Origin: CAJWOS01 sp964502005
GTDB lineage: Bacteria > Myxococcota_A > UBA796 > UBA2385
DNA: 64,000 bases
Direction of reading: 5' to 3'
Assembly: GCA_964502005.1 (NCBI GenBank)
Contig: CAZCUX010000001.1
Coordinates: 496,001 to 560,000 of the forward strand
The notes beneath the pieces were generated by a model that was given only the letters and a program-made list of their open reading frames with translations, ran no database searches and was not told the DNA's origin. The position numbers were made by a program, and so were the translations under genes. Positions 1 through 8,676 of this stretch are shown in pieces (the first letter of the stretch is position 1; each line of letters begins with the position of its first letter).

Positions 1-23
1 AAGCGGCCGCCCAGCTTGTTGAC

Positions 24-662
24 GTGCAGCGACGCGCCAAGGTGACCGGGCCCCATCCGGGTCTGAAGCGCCTACAGGCCGAGTGGGGGCCGCGTTGGCA
101 TATTGAGGCAATAAGACGCCTCTTTTTGCCTCAGGCGCTACTGCTTTGGCTCGGGCTCCAGCCAACATGGCATGGCATTCAATATGGAGCGCCGCTGCCA
201 TTCGGTTTGATTGACGGTGTGGCCCTGTTGCTGGTGGTCTTGGGATTTTTTCTGTCCCGTTGGGCGGCCGCAACCTTGACCACTTTTTTGCGCGAGGATG
301 GCGGTGCCCAAGGCATTTGTCGACGAGGTCCCTGGGCGCATTGTCGGCACCCTGACCGCGTGGGTGTATTGGTGTTCGCTTGGGGCATTTACGGAATCGC
401 TGCGGCGGCTGGTGATGGTGGCTGGGCGCTGTTGGGCACGCTCGGTACGACCTTTTGGATGTTTTGGCGGGGGGGAGGTCGGAGCCGGGAGCGTTCGATT
501 GCGGAGCGGCGTCTGTTGTATGGGGAGTATCGGATGGCAACGGGACGTTGGCTTCCGGGGTTGGGCGTACAGGGTGTCCACCACATTCTCCCCACAGAAG
601 TGCTTCGGCAGATGGATGCTCCAACCGATCCAAATGCGCGCCTCCCCCAGCGGCGTCGTTGA
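24..662 (+). CDS. DUF1295 / isoprenylcysteine methyltransferase-like membrane protein (possibly 5' partial)
   Basis: The predicted protein has about four hydrophobic segments and a C-terminal half laid out like DUF1295 or isoprenylcysteine carboxyl methyltransferase proteins. These features are a PWAHCRHPDRVG stretch (family form: Gly-x-x-x-x-x-Arg-His-Pro), a membrane hairpin, then AERRLLYGEY, matching the family's E(R/K)xL...Y motif. Such enzymes methylate or reduce lipid-like substrates at the membrane; the substrate here cannot be told. I used a GTG at 24, but the frame stays open to the window edge, so the true start may lie outside. The last ~35 residues run past the usual family end and are polar. 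The next gene starts 226 bases later on the same strand, probably from its own promoter. Confidence 0.6.
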   Translation: MQRRAKVTGPHPGLKRLQAEWGPRWHIEAIRRLFLPQALLLWLGLQPTWHGIQYGAPLPFGLIDGVALLLVVLGFFLSRWAAATLTTFLREDGGAQGICRRGPWAHCRHPDRVGVLVFAWGIYGIAAAAGDGGWALLGTLGTTFWMFWRGGGRSRERSIAERRLLYGEYRMATGRWLPGLGVQGVHHILPTEVLRQMDAPTDPNARLPQRRR

Positions 663-856
663 CATCTTCCCCAAGCGCACGATGAGTGGGTCATCGCTGC
701 GTTGCCTCGCTGTTCTACACTATGGCGCATAGAGAGAGCTTCGCGTACAACGGTATCTTCGGGTGGGACCTCGGACCTCCGGTTCGAAGTGTGCGGGCGC
801 CGCACGGCGATTCTTCGTCGAAAGCGCTTGAACGCCGCGGTCCACCCCCACTGTTC

Positions 857-865
857 TGCTATGAT
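857..865 (+). promoter_or_regulatory. Candidate extended -10 promoter of the Hsp70-PilZ gene
   Basis: TGCTATGAT fits an extended -10 element (TGnTATGAT) and lies 23 bases before the ATG at 889, leaving room for a short leader with the GAGGAG ribosome site. No good -35 box is visible at the expected distance, which extended -10 promoters can tolerate. No CIRCE-type inverted repeat was noticed. Confidence 0.35.
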
Positions 866-888
866 GCTCTGCCGCGTGAGGAGACCGG

Positions 889-3822
889 ATGGGAAAGGCC
901 ATCGGCATCGACCTGGGCACGACCAATACCGCCGTCGCCGTTCTGATGGACGGTCGGCCGCGCGTTCTTGAGGACGACAAGGGGTATAAAGTGCTCCCTT
1001 CGTGCGTCACCTTCAAGGGCGATGGCACTCGGGTCGTGGGGCAGGCAGCCAAGAATTTGATTATCACGCGTCCCGACCAGACCGCCTACGCGGTCAAACG
1101 GCTCATGGGACGTCGCTTTGACTCGCCAGAGGTGGCGGAAGTTCAAAAGCTCGTGAGCTACCAAATCGGTCCTGCGCCCGATGGCGGGTGCAGAATCCGA
1201 CTGGGCGACGACTGGTTTACACCCGTGCAAATCAGTGCGGTGTTGCTCCAGGTTGCCCGCGAAATGGCGGAAAAGGCCCTCGGGGAGCCTGTTACCGAGG
1301 CGGTTATCACCGTACCGGCGTACTTCAACCACGCGCAGCGTGCCGCGACGTTTGAGGCAGCGCAAATTGCGGGGCTACGCTGCGAGCGCTTGTTGAATGA
1401 GCCGACCGCTGCGGCGTTGGCCTATGGCTACCGAAAAGACATTGAGCGCCGCATTGTGGTCTATGACTTGGGCGGTGGTACCTTCGACGTCTCCGTTTTG
1501 CAACTGTCTCGTGGCATCTACGAGGTGCTCGCCACCAGCGGCGAAACCCACCTCGGCGGCGAAGACTTCGACCAGCGAATCATCGATCAGCTGTCCGATG
1601 ACTTTATGGCGAAAACAGGCGTTGACCCCCGCACCGACGCCACGGCCCTCCAACGCCTCAAAGACGCCGCAGAGCGCGCAAAGTGTGAGCTTTCGTTCAC
1701 AGACCGCACCACCATTTTGATTCCGATGATCACGATGGCGGACAGTCTGGAAACCTCCTTGACCCGCCTCAAGTTGGAGGGCTTGGTTGAGGATTTGGTT
1801 GACCGAACGCTTGAGATTACGCGTGAAGCCATTGTTTCTGCTGGTTTGCGAATCTCGGATATCGATGATGTAATCTTGGTGGGCGGCCAAACCCGGATGC
1901 CCCGCGTGCGGGAAGCCATTCGGTCGATGTTCCAAAAGGAGCCCAGTCGCACCGTTCATCCCGAAGAAGTCGTCGCGATTGGTGCGGCGGTCCATGCGAC
2001 GTCGCTCATCAGCGAAGACATGAACCAGCCATTGCTGCTGGACGTCACGCCCTTCGACCTCGGCATGGATGTCGCGGGTGGTCTGTTCAAGAAGATTATT
2101 CGCGCAAACAGCCAAGTCCCCGCGAGTTTTACCGAAACGTTTGCGACGATGCGGGACAACCAACGCCAAGTGCGCGTGACAGTGCGGCAAGGCGGCCATC
2201 CAACGGCGTCTGACAACGAGTTCTTGGGCGAATTTGTCATGGCGGGCCTCACCGCCGCGCCCCGCATGGAAACCAAGGTTGACGTCACCTTCAAGATTGA
2301 CACCAACGGCATGCTGCATGTTTCGGCAGTAGAGCAAGGCACCGGCGAACGCAAGCGAATCACCATCCGTAACTACGCGGAGTTTGTTCAAGGGCAAGGC
2401 TTGGTGCAGCCGATGGTCGAAGGAGACCTCGGCGCAGCGCCCGAGGAGCCTTCCTTGGCCGGCGGAACGTCCTCCCAGGCGGGCGGAAAGGGCCGCCCAG
2501 CAGGCGCAGAAGCGGACTCGCCGGGATTTTTGGGCCGCTTGTTCGGGCGCAAGAAAGCGGCACCCGCTCCCGCCGCCCCGACGCCGCCTCCGGTTGCGGC
2601 GCCTGTGGCCGATGCGGTGCCCGAAATGCCCGACTTTTTGCGAGAGTTGGACGATGGCGCCGTTTCTGAGCTTGAGGTCGTCGACGACGCAGACGGGCCA
2701 ACCGGTTTGGACGCCGTCGGTGCGGGCTTGGATGCGCTTGGCTTTGATGACTTGATGCCGTTGTCAGCCGCCGACCTCGCGCCGGTTCATGTCCCGGGTG
2801 CGCCGTCGGCTCCCTTGCTTGCGCCGCTTGCGAAGCCGGCAGGCGATGGGTTTGGCGCCGACGCCGACGATGGCGTGTTTGTCCTTCCAGACTCCGACGA
2901 GTTTTACGCCGACGAAGACTACGAAGACGAAGAAGAGTCGGAAGAGCTGTATGACGGCGCATTCGAAGCAATCGAGAGCGAAGAGGAGGAGTCCTCGCCC
3001 GCTGCGTCCCTGGCGCCGGTGGACGTCACCTGGGAGCCCGACGAGGACGAGTTCGTCGAGGACCTGGGTGCGGCCGTGCTGGTCGACGAAGACGACGAAG
3101 AAGACGCATGGGTGGGGCCGGGGCACACACCGGACGAAGCCCAGCCATCGGTGGAAACATTTGGCGTCTCTACGCCAACACTCGATGCGTTGCTCGATGT
3201 CGACGAGTTTGACGTCGACGATAGCGCCCGGGACTTGGTCGAACCGGCTCCGCGGCCAGCGGGAACTCCGTTGCCCTCCGATGACCTCGAAGATGAGGGC
3301 TTGTGGTCCGACGACGACCTCCCCGACGATGGCACCATCGAGTTCACCGCCCACGGCGCAACGTCTACCCCCAAAGCGCCAAGCTGGACGTCCTACGACG
3401 AAGACGCATCGGGCGAACTAGAAGCCGAAGACACGCTGATTGACGATTCGGAGTTTGAAGACCTGCCCACAGACCCTCCACTCCCGGTCATGACGAAGCC
3501 CAACCGGATTCGCTTGCAATACCGTGCGTTGGAGCGATTGCTCGACGAGCTGGGCCAAAACCTTCGTCGTGGTGGCTCGTTTGTCGCAACGGAGCATCCC
3601 CTTGCCGTGGGAGATGAGTGCCTGCTGGAGTTCTCTGCGCCAGGTCTTACGGATTCGATTGAAGTCAAGTGTATGGTGACGTGGTCCTCGCAAAGTGACT
3701 TCCGCGCCCAAAGCGAGCACCCCTCCGGCATGGACGTCGAGTACGTCGTCAATCGCCATCGGCGGCGGGAGCTTGAGCTCAAGCTGGACCGTCTCCGCGC
3801 GGGCACTGTTCCCAGCGCGTGA
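889..3822 (+). CDS. Hsp70 (DnaK-like) chaperone fused through an acidic linker to a C-terminal PilZ domain
   Basis: Residues 1 to about 375 form an Hsp70 ATPase: the phosphate loop IGIDLGTTN (5-13), NEPTAAALAYGY, a second phosphate motif DLGGGTFDVS near 190, and the adenosine motif VILVGGQTRMP near 327. A beta-sandwich substrate-binding domain follows (about 380-500; starts near LLLDVTPFDLGMDV). The usual helical lid is absent. In its place is a ~360-residue linker rich in Asp, Glu, Ala and Pro. The last ~110 residues (from about 867, RIRLQYRALERLL) resemble the PilZ variety common in myxobacteria, with NLRRGGSFV and a VTW strand. PilZ domains often bind cyclic-di-GMP, but I do not see the full RxxxR...DxSxxG signature, so binding is uncertain. 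The ATG is preceded by GAGGAG. At 977 residues it is far longer than ordinary DnaK (about 640). No dnaJ or grpE is adjacent. Confidence 0.88.
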   Translation: MGKAIGIDLGTTNTAVAVLMDGRPRVLEDDKGYKVLPSCVTFKGDGTRVVGQAAKNLIITRPDQTAYAVKRLMGRRFDSPEVAEVQKLVSYQIGPAPDGGCRIRLGDDWFTPVQISAVLLQVAREMAEKALGEPVTEAVITVPAYFNHAQRAATFEAAQIAGLRCERLLNEPTAAALAYGYRKDIERRIVVYDLGGGTFDVSVLQLSRGIYEVLATSGETHLGGEDFDQRIIDQLSDDFMAKTGVDPRTDATALQRLKDAAERAKCELSFTDRTTILIPMITMADSLETSLTRLKLEGLVEDLVDRTLEITREAIVSAGLRISDIDDVILVGGQTRMPRVREAIRSMFQKEPSRTVHPEEVVAIGAAVHATSLISEDMNQPLLLDVTPFDLGMDVAGGLFKKIIRANSQVPASFTETFATMRDNQRQVRVTVRQGGHPTASDNEFLGEFVMAGLTAAPRMETKVDVTFKIDTNGMLHVSAVEQGTGERKRITIRNYAEFVQGQGLVQPMVEGDLGAAPEEPSLAGGTSSQAGGKGRPAGAEADSPGFLGRLFGRKKAAPAPAAPTPPPVAAPVADAVPEMPDFLRELDDGAVSELEVVDDADGPTGLDAVGAGLDALGFDDLMPLSAADLAPVHVPGAPSAPLLAPLAKPAGDGFGADADDGVFVLPDSDEFYADEDYEDEEESEELYDGAFEAIESEEEESSPAASLAPVDVTWEPDEDEFVEDLGAAVLVDEDDEEDAWVGPGHTPDEAQPSVETFGVSTPTLDALLDVDEFDVDDSARDLVEPAPRPAGTPLPSDDLEDEGLWSDDDLPDDGTIEFTAHGATSTPKAPSWTSYDEDASGELEAEDTLIDDSEFEDLPTDPPLPVMTKPNRIRLQYRALERLLDELGQNLRRGGSFVATEHPLAVGDECLLEFSAPGLTDSIEVKCMVTWSSQSDFRAQSEHPSGMDVEYVVNRHRRRELELKLDRLRAGTVPSA

Positions 3823-3879
3823 GCCGCGGATAAGGGCGTCTCCTCGGGTTTACGATGGGGGCCGCTCCTTTTATGCGCC

Positions 3880-3963
3880 GCCCGCCTCTTTGGGGCAAAC
3901 GCCCGCCTCTTTGGGGCAAACGCCCGCCTCTTTGTGGCAAACGCCCGCCTCTTTGTGGCAAAC
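3880..3963. repeat. Four 21-bp tandem repeats downstream of the Hsp70-PilZ gene
   Basis: Four head-to-tail copies of a 21-base unit (gcccgcctctttggggcaaac) lie in the short region between the Hsp70 stop and the terminator. Copies 1 and 2 are identical; copies 3 and 4 share one change (ggggc to gtggc). A fifth copy begins at 3964 but decays after 6 bases. The paired substitution pattern suggests duplication of a two-copy block or successive slippage. No protein is likely to be encoded here. Confidence 0.9.
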
Positions 3964-4001
3964 GCCCGATTGTTTCTGACCTGGCAATGTCGCCACAAAA
4001 A

Positions 4002-4033
4002 AAACGCCCCGTTGGGGGCGTTTGTTGTTTTTG
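4002..4033. terminator. Bidirectional intrinsic terminator between the Hsp70-PilZ gene and fabG
   Basis: A 9-bp stem (aaacgcccc at 4002-4010 with ggggcgttt at 4015-4023) closes a 4-base loop. It has an A-run on its left and a T-rich run on its right, so it can stop transcription from both convergent genes. Confidence 0.85.
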
Positions 4034-4046
4034 GGTCGCGGGAGTA

Positions 4047-4775
4047 CTATACGCTCAAGCCGCCGTCTACGACGAGTTCTTGACCCGTAATGAATGACGA
4101 TTCATCGCTCAACAGGAAGCGAACGGCATAGGCCACTTCCGCCGGCTGGCCGAGCCGACGCATCGGCACGGCTTGCTTGACGCCATCCACAATGCGGGGG
4201 TCCATCGCCCGCACCATGTCGGTGTCGATAAAGCCGGGTGCGACGCAATTGACGCGGACCTTTCGCTTTGCGACTTCTTTGGCCAGGCTGCGGCTCATCG
4301 CAGAAACAGCCGCTTTGCTGGCCGCATAGTTGGCTTGGCCAGAGTTTCCGCGAATTCCGGAAATGCTGGTGAGGTTGACAATTGAGCCGCGGCGCTGGGA
4401 CAACATCACGCCGACAGCGGCCCGACACATCCGAAAGGTGCCGTCGAGATTGGTGCGCAGCACATCCTGCCAGTCTTCGTCGGGCATACGCGGCATCAGT
4501 CCGTCGCGGGTGATGCCTGCATTGTTGACCACGCCGTCAATGCCCCCGCCCAAAGCCTTTGCTGCTTCGAGAAGTGCCTGGCAGCCTTCTTCCGTAGCGG
4601 CGTCGGCTTGCACCGCAACGGCGCCTGTGGCCGCAGCCAACGCTTGTGCCGTTTCTGCGGATGCGTGGTAGCTAAACACCACACGCGCGCCGTTTGCGGC
4701 GAGGTCTTCCACGATGGCGCGTCCGATACCGCGGCTGCCACCCGTGACGATGATGACCTTGTCTTGCACTTTCAT
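4047..4775 (-). CDS. fabG: 3-oxoacyl-ACP reductase (short-chain dehydrogenase/reductase)
   Basis: This 242-residue SDR enzyme probably reduces 3-oxoacyl-ACP to 3-hydroxyacyl-ACP with NADPH in the cytoplasm. It shows the cofactor loop TGGSRGIG (residues 11-18), NNAGITRD (84-91) and the catalytic Ser137, Tyr150 and Lys154 (YAASK). PGFIDTDM follows, and the C-terminus SFITGQELVVDGGLSV is typical of FabG. The ATG at 4775 has GGAGA upstream and fits the family start; a longer in-frame extension to 4880 overlaps epmA and is not family-like. No other fatty-acid synthesis genes adjoin it. An acetoacetyl-CoA reductase (PhaB) role is possible because SDR specificity is hard to read from sequence. It lies 20 bases after epmA on the same strand and may be its operon partner. 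Confidence 0.85.
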   Translation of the reverse strand: MKVQDKVIIVTGGSRGIGRAIVEDLAANGARVVFSYHASAETAQALAAATGAVAVQADAATEEGCQALLEAAKALGGGIDGVVNNAGITRDGLMPRMPDEDWQDVLRTNLDGTFRMCRAAVGVMLSQRRGSIVNLTSISGIRGNSGQANYAASKAAVSAMSRSLAKEVAKRKVRVNCVAPGFIDTDMVRAMDPRIVDGVKQAVPMRRLGQPAEVAYAVRFLLSDESSFITGQELVVDGGLSV

Positions 4776-4795
4776 GGGTTCTCCAAGAGGGCGGT

Positions 4796-5617
4796 TCAGC
4801 GAACCTGGACCTCGGCGATAGACGTTGCGCCGGTGAGCACCATCACGAGGCGGTCGACGCCGAGGGCGATACCGGCACATGCGGGAAGGGCGTCGACGGC
4901 GTGGAAAAACGCATCGTCGACCGGATGCGGGGGGCGCCCGTGTTCGGCGCGGATGGTGTCCGACTCCCGCTTTCGGGCGCGCAATTCGGTAGAAGAAAGC
5001 TCTTCACAGAACGCGTTGGCCAGCTCTACGCCGCCCAAGTAGACCTCGAATCGGTCGGCGTTTTCTCCGCGAACGCGGGCCAGCGCGGCTTGCCACGGCG
5101 GGTAGTTGTAGACGATGGTGGGGCCCGTGAGCGTGGGCTCCACTTCGTCCACCCAGCGAAAAAACCAGTCGTCGGGAGCGAGCGCGTGCGGCAACAACGA
5201 CGCGACCGGCACCCGCCGAAAGGCCGGGGGCGGCTTTCCGATTGCTTGTGCTGCTGCCCCAACCAAGGACTCGACCTCCGCCATGAGGTCCTGGGTGCCG
5301 GCGCCTGCACGGTACCACTCCAACATCGTGAACTCACGGTGGTGGTGTGGCCCGGATTCTTCGGCGCGAAAGCAGGGGCAGATTTGGTAGATTCGACTCA
5401 GTCCATTGGCCAGCACCCGTTTCATGGCGAACTCGGGGCTCGTATGTAGCTCTGCATCGGCCACGCGAAGGGGCTCTAAATGCGGCTCCATGGCGCCTGC
5501 AGGCACCAACAATGGCGTGTGAACCTCAAGGTATCCATGCGCCTCCATCCATGCCCGAATCGCAGCGACGATACGGGCACGGTCGCGGAGCAACTCCGGA
5601 TGAAGGCGCGCCTCCAA
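4796..5617 (-). CDS. epmA: EF-P beta-lysylation enzyme EpmA (PoxA/GenX), class II lysyl-tRNA synthetase-like
   Basis: The 273-residue protein is a lysyl-tRNA synthetase catalytic core without the N-terminal anticodon-binding domain. Class II motif 2 is CFRAEESGPHHHREF, followed by TMLEWYRAG. Motif 3 is GIALGVDRLVMVLTG. GVELANAFCEEL is also conserved. EpmA attaches (R)-beta-lysine to a lysine of elongation factor P, and efp lies directly upstream here. The likely start is TTG at 5617, one base after the efp stop, so translation is probably coupled. An internal ATG at 5489 would remove conserved sequence. The partner aminomutase gene epmB is not in this window. Confidence 0.88.
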   Translation of the reverse strand: MEARLHPELLRDRARIVAAIRAWMEAHGYLEVHTPLLVPAGAMEPHLEPLRVADAELHTSPEFAMKRVLANGLSRIYQICPCFRAEESGPHHHREFTMLEWYRAGAGTQDLMAEVESLVGAAAQAIGKPPPAFRRVPVASLLPHALAPDDWFFRWVDEVEPTLTGPTIVYNYPPWQAALARVRGENADRFEVYLGGVELANAFCEELSSTELRARKRESDTIRAEHGRPPHPVDDAFFHAVDALPACAGIALGVDRLVMVLTGATSIAEVQVR

Positions 5618-5618
5618 G

Positions 5619-6188
5619 CTACTTGACGCGCGACACGTAAGAGTTTGTACGGGTGTCGACGCGAATCACTTCGCCTTGCTCCACGAACAGGGGCACTTGA
5701 ACCGTAGCGCCGCACCCAAGGGTGGCGGGCTTGGTCGCGCCGGTCGCGGTGTTGCCCTTCACGCCTGGCTCGCAGTAGGTGATCTCGTCTTCAATGAAGT
5801 TGGGAAGCGCGACAGAAATCGGGCGACCATTGAAGAAGAGAACGTCAACTTCCAGGTTTTCGGTGAGGTAAGGAGCCTCGTCCGAGATGTTGGCGCTGGT
5901 GATGGCGACCTGTTCGAAGGTCTCGACGTTCATGAAATAGTGGAATTCCTCGTCGATATAGAGGAACTGCATCTTGGCTTCTTCGACGGCGGCGGCTTCG
6001 AGCTTTTCACCGGTGCGGTAGGTGCGCTCGATGACCGAGCCGGAGAGCATGTTCTTCAGCTTGGTGCGGGTGAACGCGGTGCCCTTGCCCGGCTTCACAA
6101 ACTGGAAGTAGGTCATGACGTAGGGGTTGCCGTCGATGACAACCTTGAGGCCATTGCGAAAGTCGGAAGTTTCGTAGAGGTGAGCCAT
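5619..6188 (-). CDS. efp: Elongation factor P
   Basis: EF-P enters the ribosome between the P and E sites and relieves stalling at polyproline stretches. The 189-residue protein has the three-domain length. Its domain I loop FVKPGKGTAF holds Lys35, the position modified by EpmA with beta-lysine in gammaproteobacteria. The KPGKG form fits the EpmA-type rather than the Arg (rhamnosylated) type. The C-terminal domain contains GDTATGATK-like residues (GNTATGATKPATL) and VPLFVEQGEVIRVDTR. The ATG at 6188 is preceded by GGAGAAA; the open frame further upstream has no family resemblance. It forms a tight pair with epmA. Several proteins here have polyproline tracts (for example the TPR lipoprotein at 38570), so a client need is plausible. 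Confidence 0.95.
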   Translation of the reverse strand: MAHLYETSDFRNGLKVVIDGNPYVMTYFQFVKPGKGTAFTRTKLKNMLSGSVIERTYRTGEKLEAAAVEEAKMQFLYIDEEFHYFMNVETFEQVAITSANISDEAPYLTENLEVDVLFFNGRPISVALPNFIEDEITYCEPGVKGNTATGATKPATLGCGATVQVPLFVEQGEVIRVDTRTNSYVSRVK

Positions 6189-6453
6189 TGGGATTTCTCC
6201 AGAGGTGTAAACGGTAAGGTGCCCGTAGGGCGATGAAGTCCAAAGGGGACGAGTCGTGCTCGGGTGTGCTCCCCTAAGCCGCCCAACGGATTGGCGCAGC
6301 ACAGGTGCGCCTCTCAGGCGATAAGGAGCAGCCGGGAATTTCAGAAAGTGACCTGTGCATCCGGTGCGAGTGGTCCAGCCATTGAGCGGGACGCTCCACC
6401 AAGGGGCGCGCGTCGTATCACGATCCGATAGGATGTGAGAATCGGAGGCGAAG

Positions 6454-8418
6454 ATGGCCATTCGACGAGCCACACGGAAGTATTCCGACCTTTCTTCATT
6501 TTTTCGGGACCGGCGAGACCACCTCGACTCGGGCTATTGCTTTTTGTCTGCCGACGACGCGAAAGGGGAGTTGGCACCAGAAATCAAGCTCGACATACAG
6601 GTGCCGATTGTTGGCCGTATGGGACCGTTTACCGCGCAGGTGGTGCAGCGGACTCCCGATGGCGGTGTCGGACTGCGGCTCCCCGACTTTGTGTCGGAGG
6701 CAGGCCGCTCGCTCGAAAAGCTAGACGAAGCATTGCTCGCTGCCCGTGCGTTTTTCGCGGCGGAGGGGTGGGAGCCGGCGTCTTCATCGCCTGCATCGGC
6801 GGAGCTGGACGCGCTGCAGGAAGAAATTGCGCGGCTGACTGCGCGGGTCGCAGACCTCGAGGCCGAGCGCGATGCGTGGGCGGCGGGGAGCATTGCGGGC
6901 GGTCGCGACGAGGCGGGTGGGAAACCACGGCGCTTGTATGGTGGACCGGGTGATGTTGGTCCACCGGAGGTCGATGAAGCCGAAGGTTTGGACCCATCGC
7001 TGTTCGCGGTGGGGGACGAAGACAGCATTCTCGACGACGACAGCGCCGAGGCGCTTTCGGATGACGGCTTGCTGGATGACACGAACGAAGACGACGCACG
7101 CGTCGATGACCTCCTCGCGGAGGCCATGGCCCAGGAAGCCGCTGCCGCTGACGACGATGTGGTCGACGAGGATGAGGAGGCTCCGCTTGTTCGACGGGGA
7201 ATTCCGATTCCCGATGTGTCGCGTGTCGCGGCCGACCTCGAGGGTTTGGTTGCGGGGAATGGTCTGCGCACGGGCATCTTGAATATCGCAGCCCGCGGTT
7301 GGACTGGCCTCTTGACGATTCAAAGCGACGACGGCGTTGTTCGCTACGGCTTCTTTTTTGAGGGTGGGCCGGTTGCTTGGCGTACCGAGCCACTGCAAGA
7401 ACGCGAAGTTCTCGGCATGTTGTTGGTGCAGGCGGGCCAAGTCACGCGCGAGCAGCTCGCGGAAAGTGTTGAGGTCATGCAGCGGGACGGATGCCGCCAG
7501 GGAGAAGCTTTTGTCACGTTGGGCGTCATCAAGGCGGAGCAGCTGCCGATGGTGCTCGGAAAGCAGACAGAGTACCTCTACCATCGCGCGCTCAAGGTTC
7601 CTGACGGCACATGGACGTTCCACGTCCTGCCGTCGTTGCCGGAGATTTTCTTGGCACCGCCTGTGCAGGTGGGCGCGCTCATGTTCCGTACGTTGTTGGC
7701 CCAGGGCCGGGCGATGCGGGGCACGGAGCTTGCGGATTCCCTTCGTCCGCACATCAACGCATATGTACAACTCCATGCAGAACGGCGACCCCTGCTGGAC
7801 CGCATGGGGCTGAGCGGCGCAGAGCAGCGGCTGGTGTCCATTGTTGTCGAGCGCACCTTGCGTATGCGCGAACTTTTCAGCATGTCGCCGCTCTCTCGGC
7901 AGGCAACCGCTGCTGTGTTTTATGCGTTCGTCGAAATGGGACTCTTTACCTTTGGCGAGCAAGAAACCCGCGAACGCTACTTGCAGCGCGTTGGCGCCGC
8001 TATCGCGAAGAAAAAGCGCCACCTCATCCAGGCCACCCACTTCGATGTGCTGGAGGTCCATTGGATTTCTATGCCCGATGAAATCGATGCAGGGGCGCGC
8101 AGAATGCGAGAAGAGTTCGCGCTCGAAGCATATGACAACCTGCCGCCCGAAATGGTGGAGACCCTGCAGCACATCCTGGCGCGGGTGGACGAAGCCCAGG
8201 CGGCCCTCAAGGATGACTTCAAACGTCGCGAGTACCGCAAGAGTCTGCTCGAAGAGTTTATGATTTTGCAGGCCGCGGAGCTTCTCGCAAAGAAGGGCGA
8301 AATGGCGGTGATGCGGCAGGACCGGCGCTTGGCCAGCGATTGCTACGGAAAGGCGTGCGAGCTTGACCCAAAGAACGCGGAATACAAGACGTCCTTGCAA
8401 CGGGCGCACGCAATGTAG
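6454..8418 (+). CDS. Modular cytoplasmic protein: PilZ-like, coiled coil, acidic linker, DUF4388 (PATAN), degenerate J-like and TPR-like segments
   Basis: The 654 residues fall into blocks. An N-terminal PilZ-like strand set (about 35-80, VVQRTPDGGVGLRLP) is followed by a short coiled coil near 113-140 and a long Asp/Glu-rich stretch (about 165-245). A DUF4388/PATAN-like domain follows (about 255-395), with GWTGLLTIQSDDG and a loop typical of type IV pilus or two-component neighbours. A winged-helix-like section comes next. Residues about 525-600 resemble a J domain (HFDVLEVHWISMPDEIDAG ... REYRKSLLEE), but the His-Pro-Asp tripeptide needed to stimulate Hsp70 is absent. The C-terminus looks like one TPR. 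The ATG follows GGAGG. Architecture, not homology to a named gene, is the basis for the call. A role with the nearby Hsp70-PilZ protein is inference. Confidence 0.7.
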   Translation: MAIRRATRKYSDLSSFFRDRRDHLDSGYCFLSADDAKGELAPEIKLDIQVPIVGRMGPFTAQVVQRTPDGGVGLRLPDFVSEAGRSLEKLDEALLAARAFFAAEGWEPASSSPASAELDALQEEIARLTARVADLEAERDAWAAGSIAGGRDEAGGKPRRLYGGPGDVGPPEVDEAEGLDPSLFAVGDEDSILDDDSAEALSDDGLLDDTNEDDARVDDLLAEAMAQEAAAADDDVVDEDEEAPLVRRGIPIPDVSRVAADLEGLVAGNGLRTGILNIAARGWTGLLTIQSDDGVVRYGFFFEGGPVAWRTEPLQEREVLGMLLVQAGQVTREQLAESVEVMQRDGCRQGEAFVTLGVIKAEQLPMVLGKQTEYLYHRALKVPDGTWTFHVLPSLPEIFLAPPVQVGALMFRTLLAQGRAMRGTELADSLRPHINAYVQLHAERRPLLDRMGLSGAEQRLVSIVVERTLRMRELFSMSPLSRQATAAVFYAFVEMGLFTFGEQETRERYLQRVGAAIAKKKRHLIQATHFDVLEVHWISMPDEIDAGARRMREEFALEAYDNLPPEMVETLQHILARVDEAQAALKDDFKRREYRKSLLEEFMILQAAELLAKKGEMAVMRQDRRLASDCYGKACELDPKNAEYKTSLQRAHAM

Positions 8419-8443
8419 CCGTGCCGTTTGGTCGCGTAACAGT

Positions 8444-8478
8444 TGCCCCCATCGAGGTTTCGGTGGGGGCATTTGTTT
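8444..8478 (+). terminator. Intrinsic terminator after the PilZ/DUF4388 gene
   Basis: An 11-bp stem (tgcccccatcg with cggtgggggca, one wobble) with a 6-base loop ends 26 bases after the stop codon and runs into tttgttttg. The ~200 bases beyond it, up to the next terminator, show no coding signal I can support. Confidence 0.75.
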
Positions 8479-8676
8479 TGGATGGGCGACCTCAGGAGTT
8501 CGTGCAACGGGACATTGTCCCTTCGTTGTTCATGGAACAGATGAAGGAAGGCGCTTCCTCGGTCCGTTGCGCCAACGGTTGTCGTTGAGACAGAAACCGA
8601 CGCGACCGCACAAAAGGGGAGGGGAGGGACGTGTCTTTATGAGGACGTCTCGTGGTCGCCGATTGGTTCGAAACGA

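Noticed and set aside
3880..3963. Possible CRISPR array
   Set aside because: Direct repeats follow one another without spacers and no cas genes are present.
8507..8525. Inverted repeat gggac att gtccc after the PilZ/DUF4388 terminator
   Set aside because: Five-base arms in GC-rich DNA, no gene context; likely chance.
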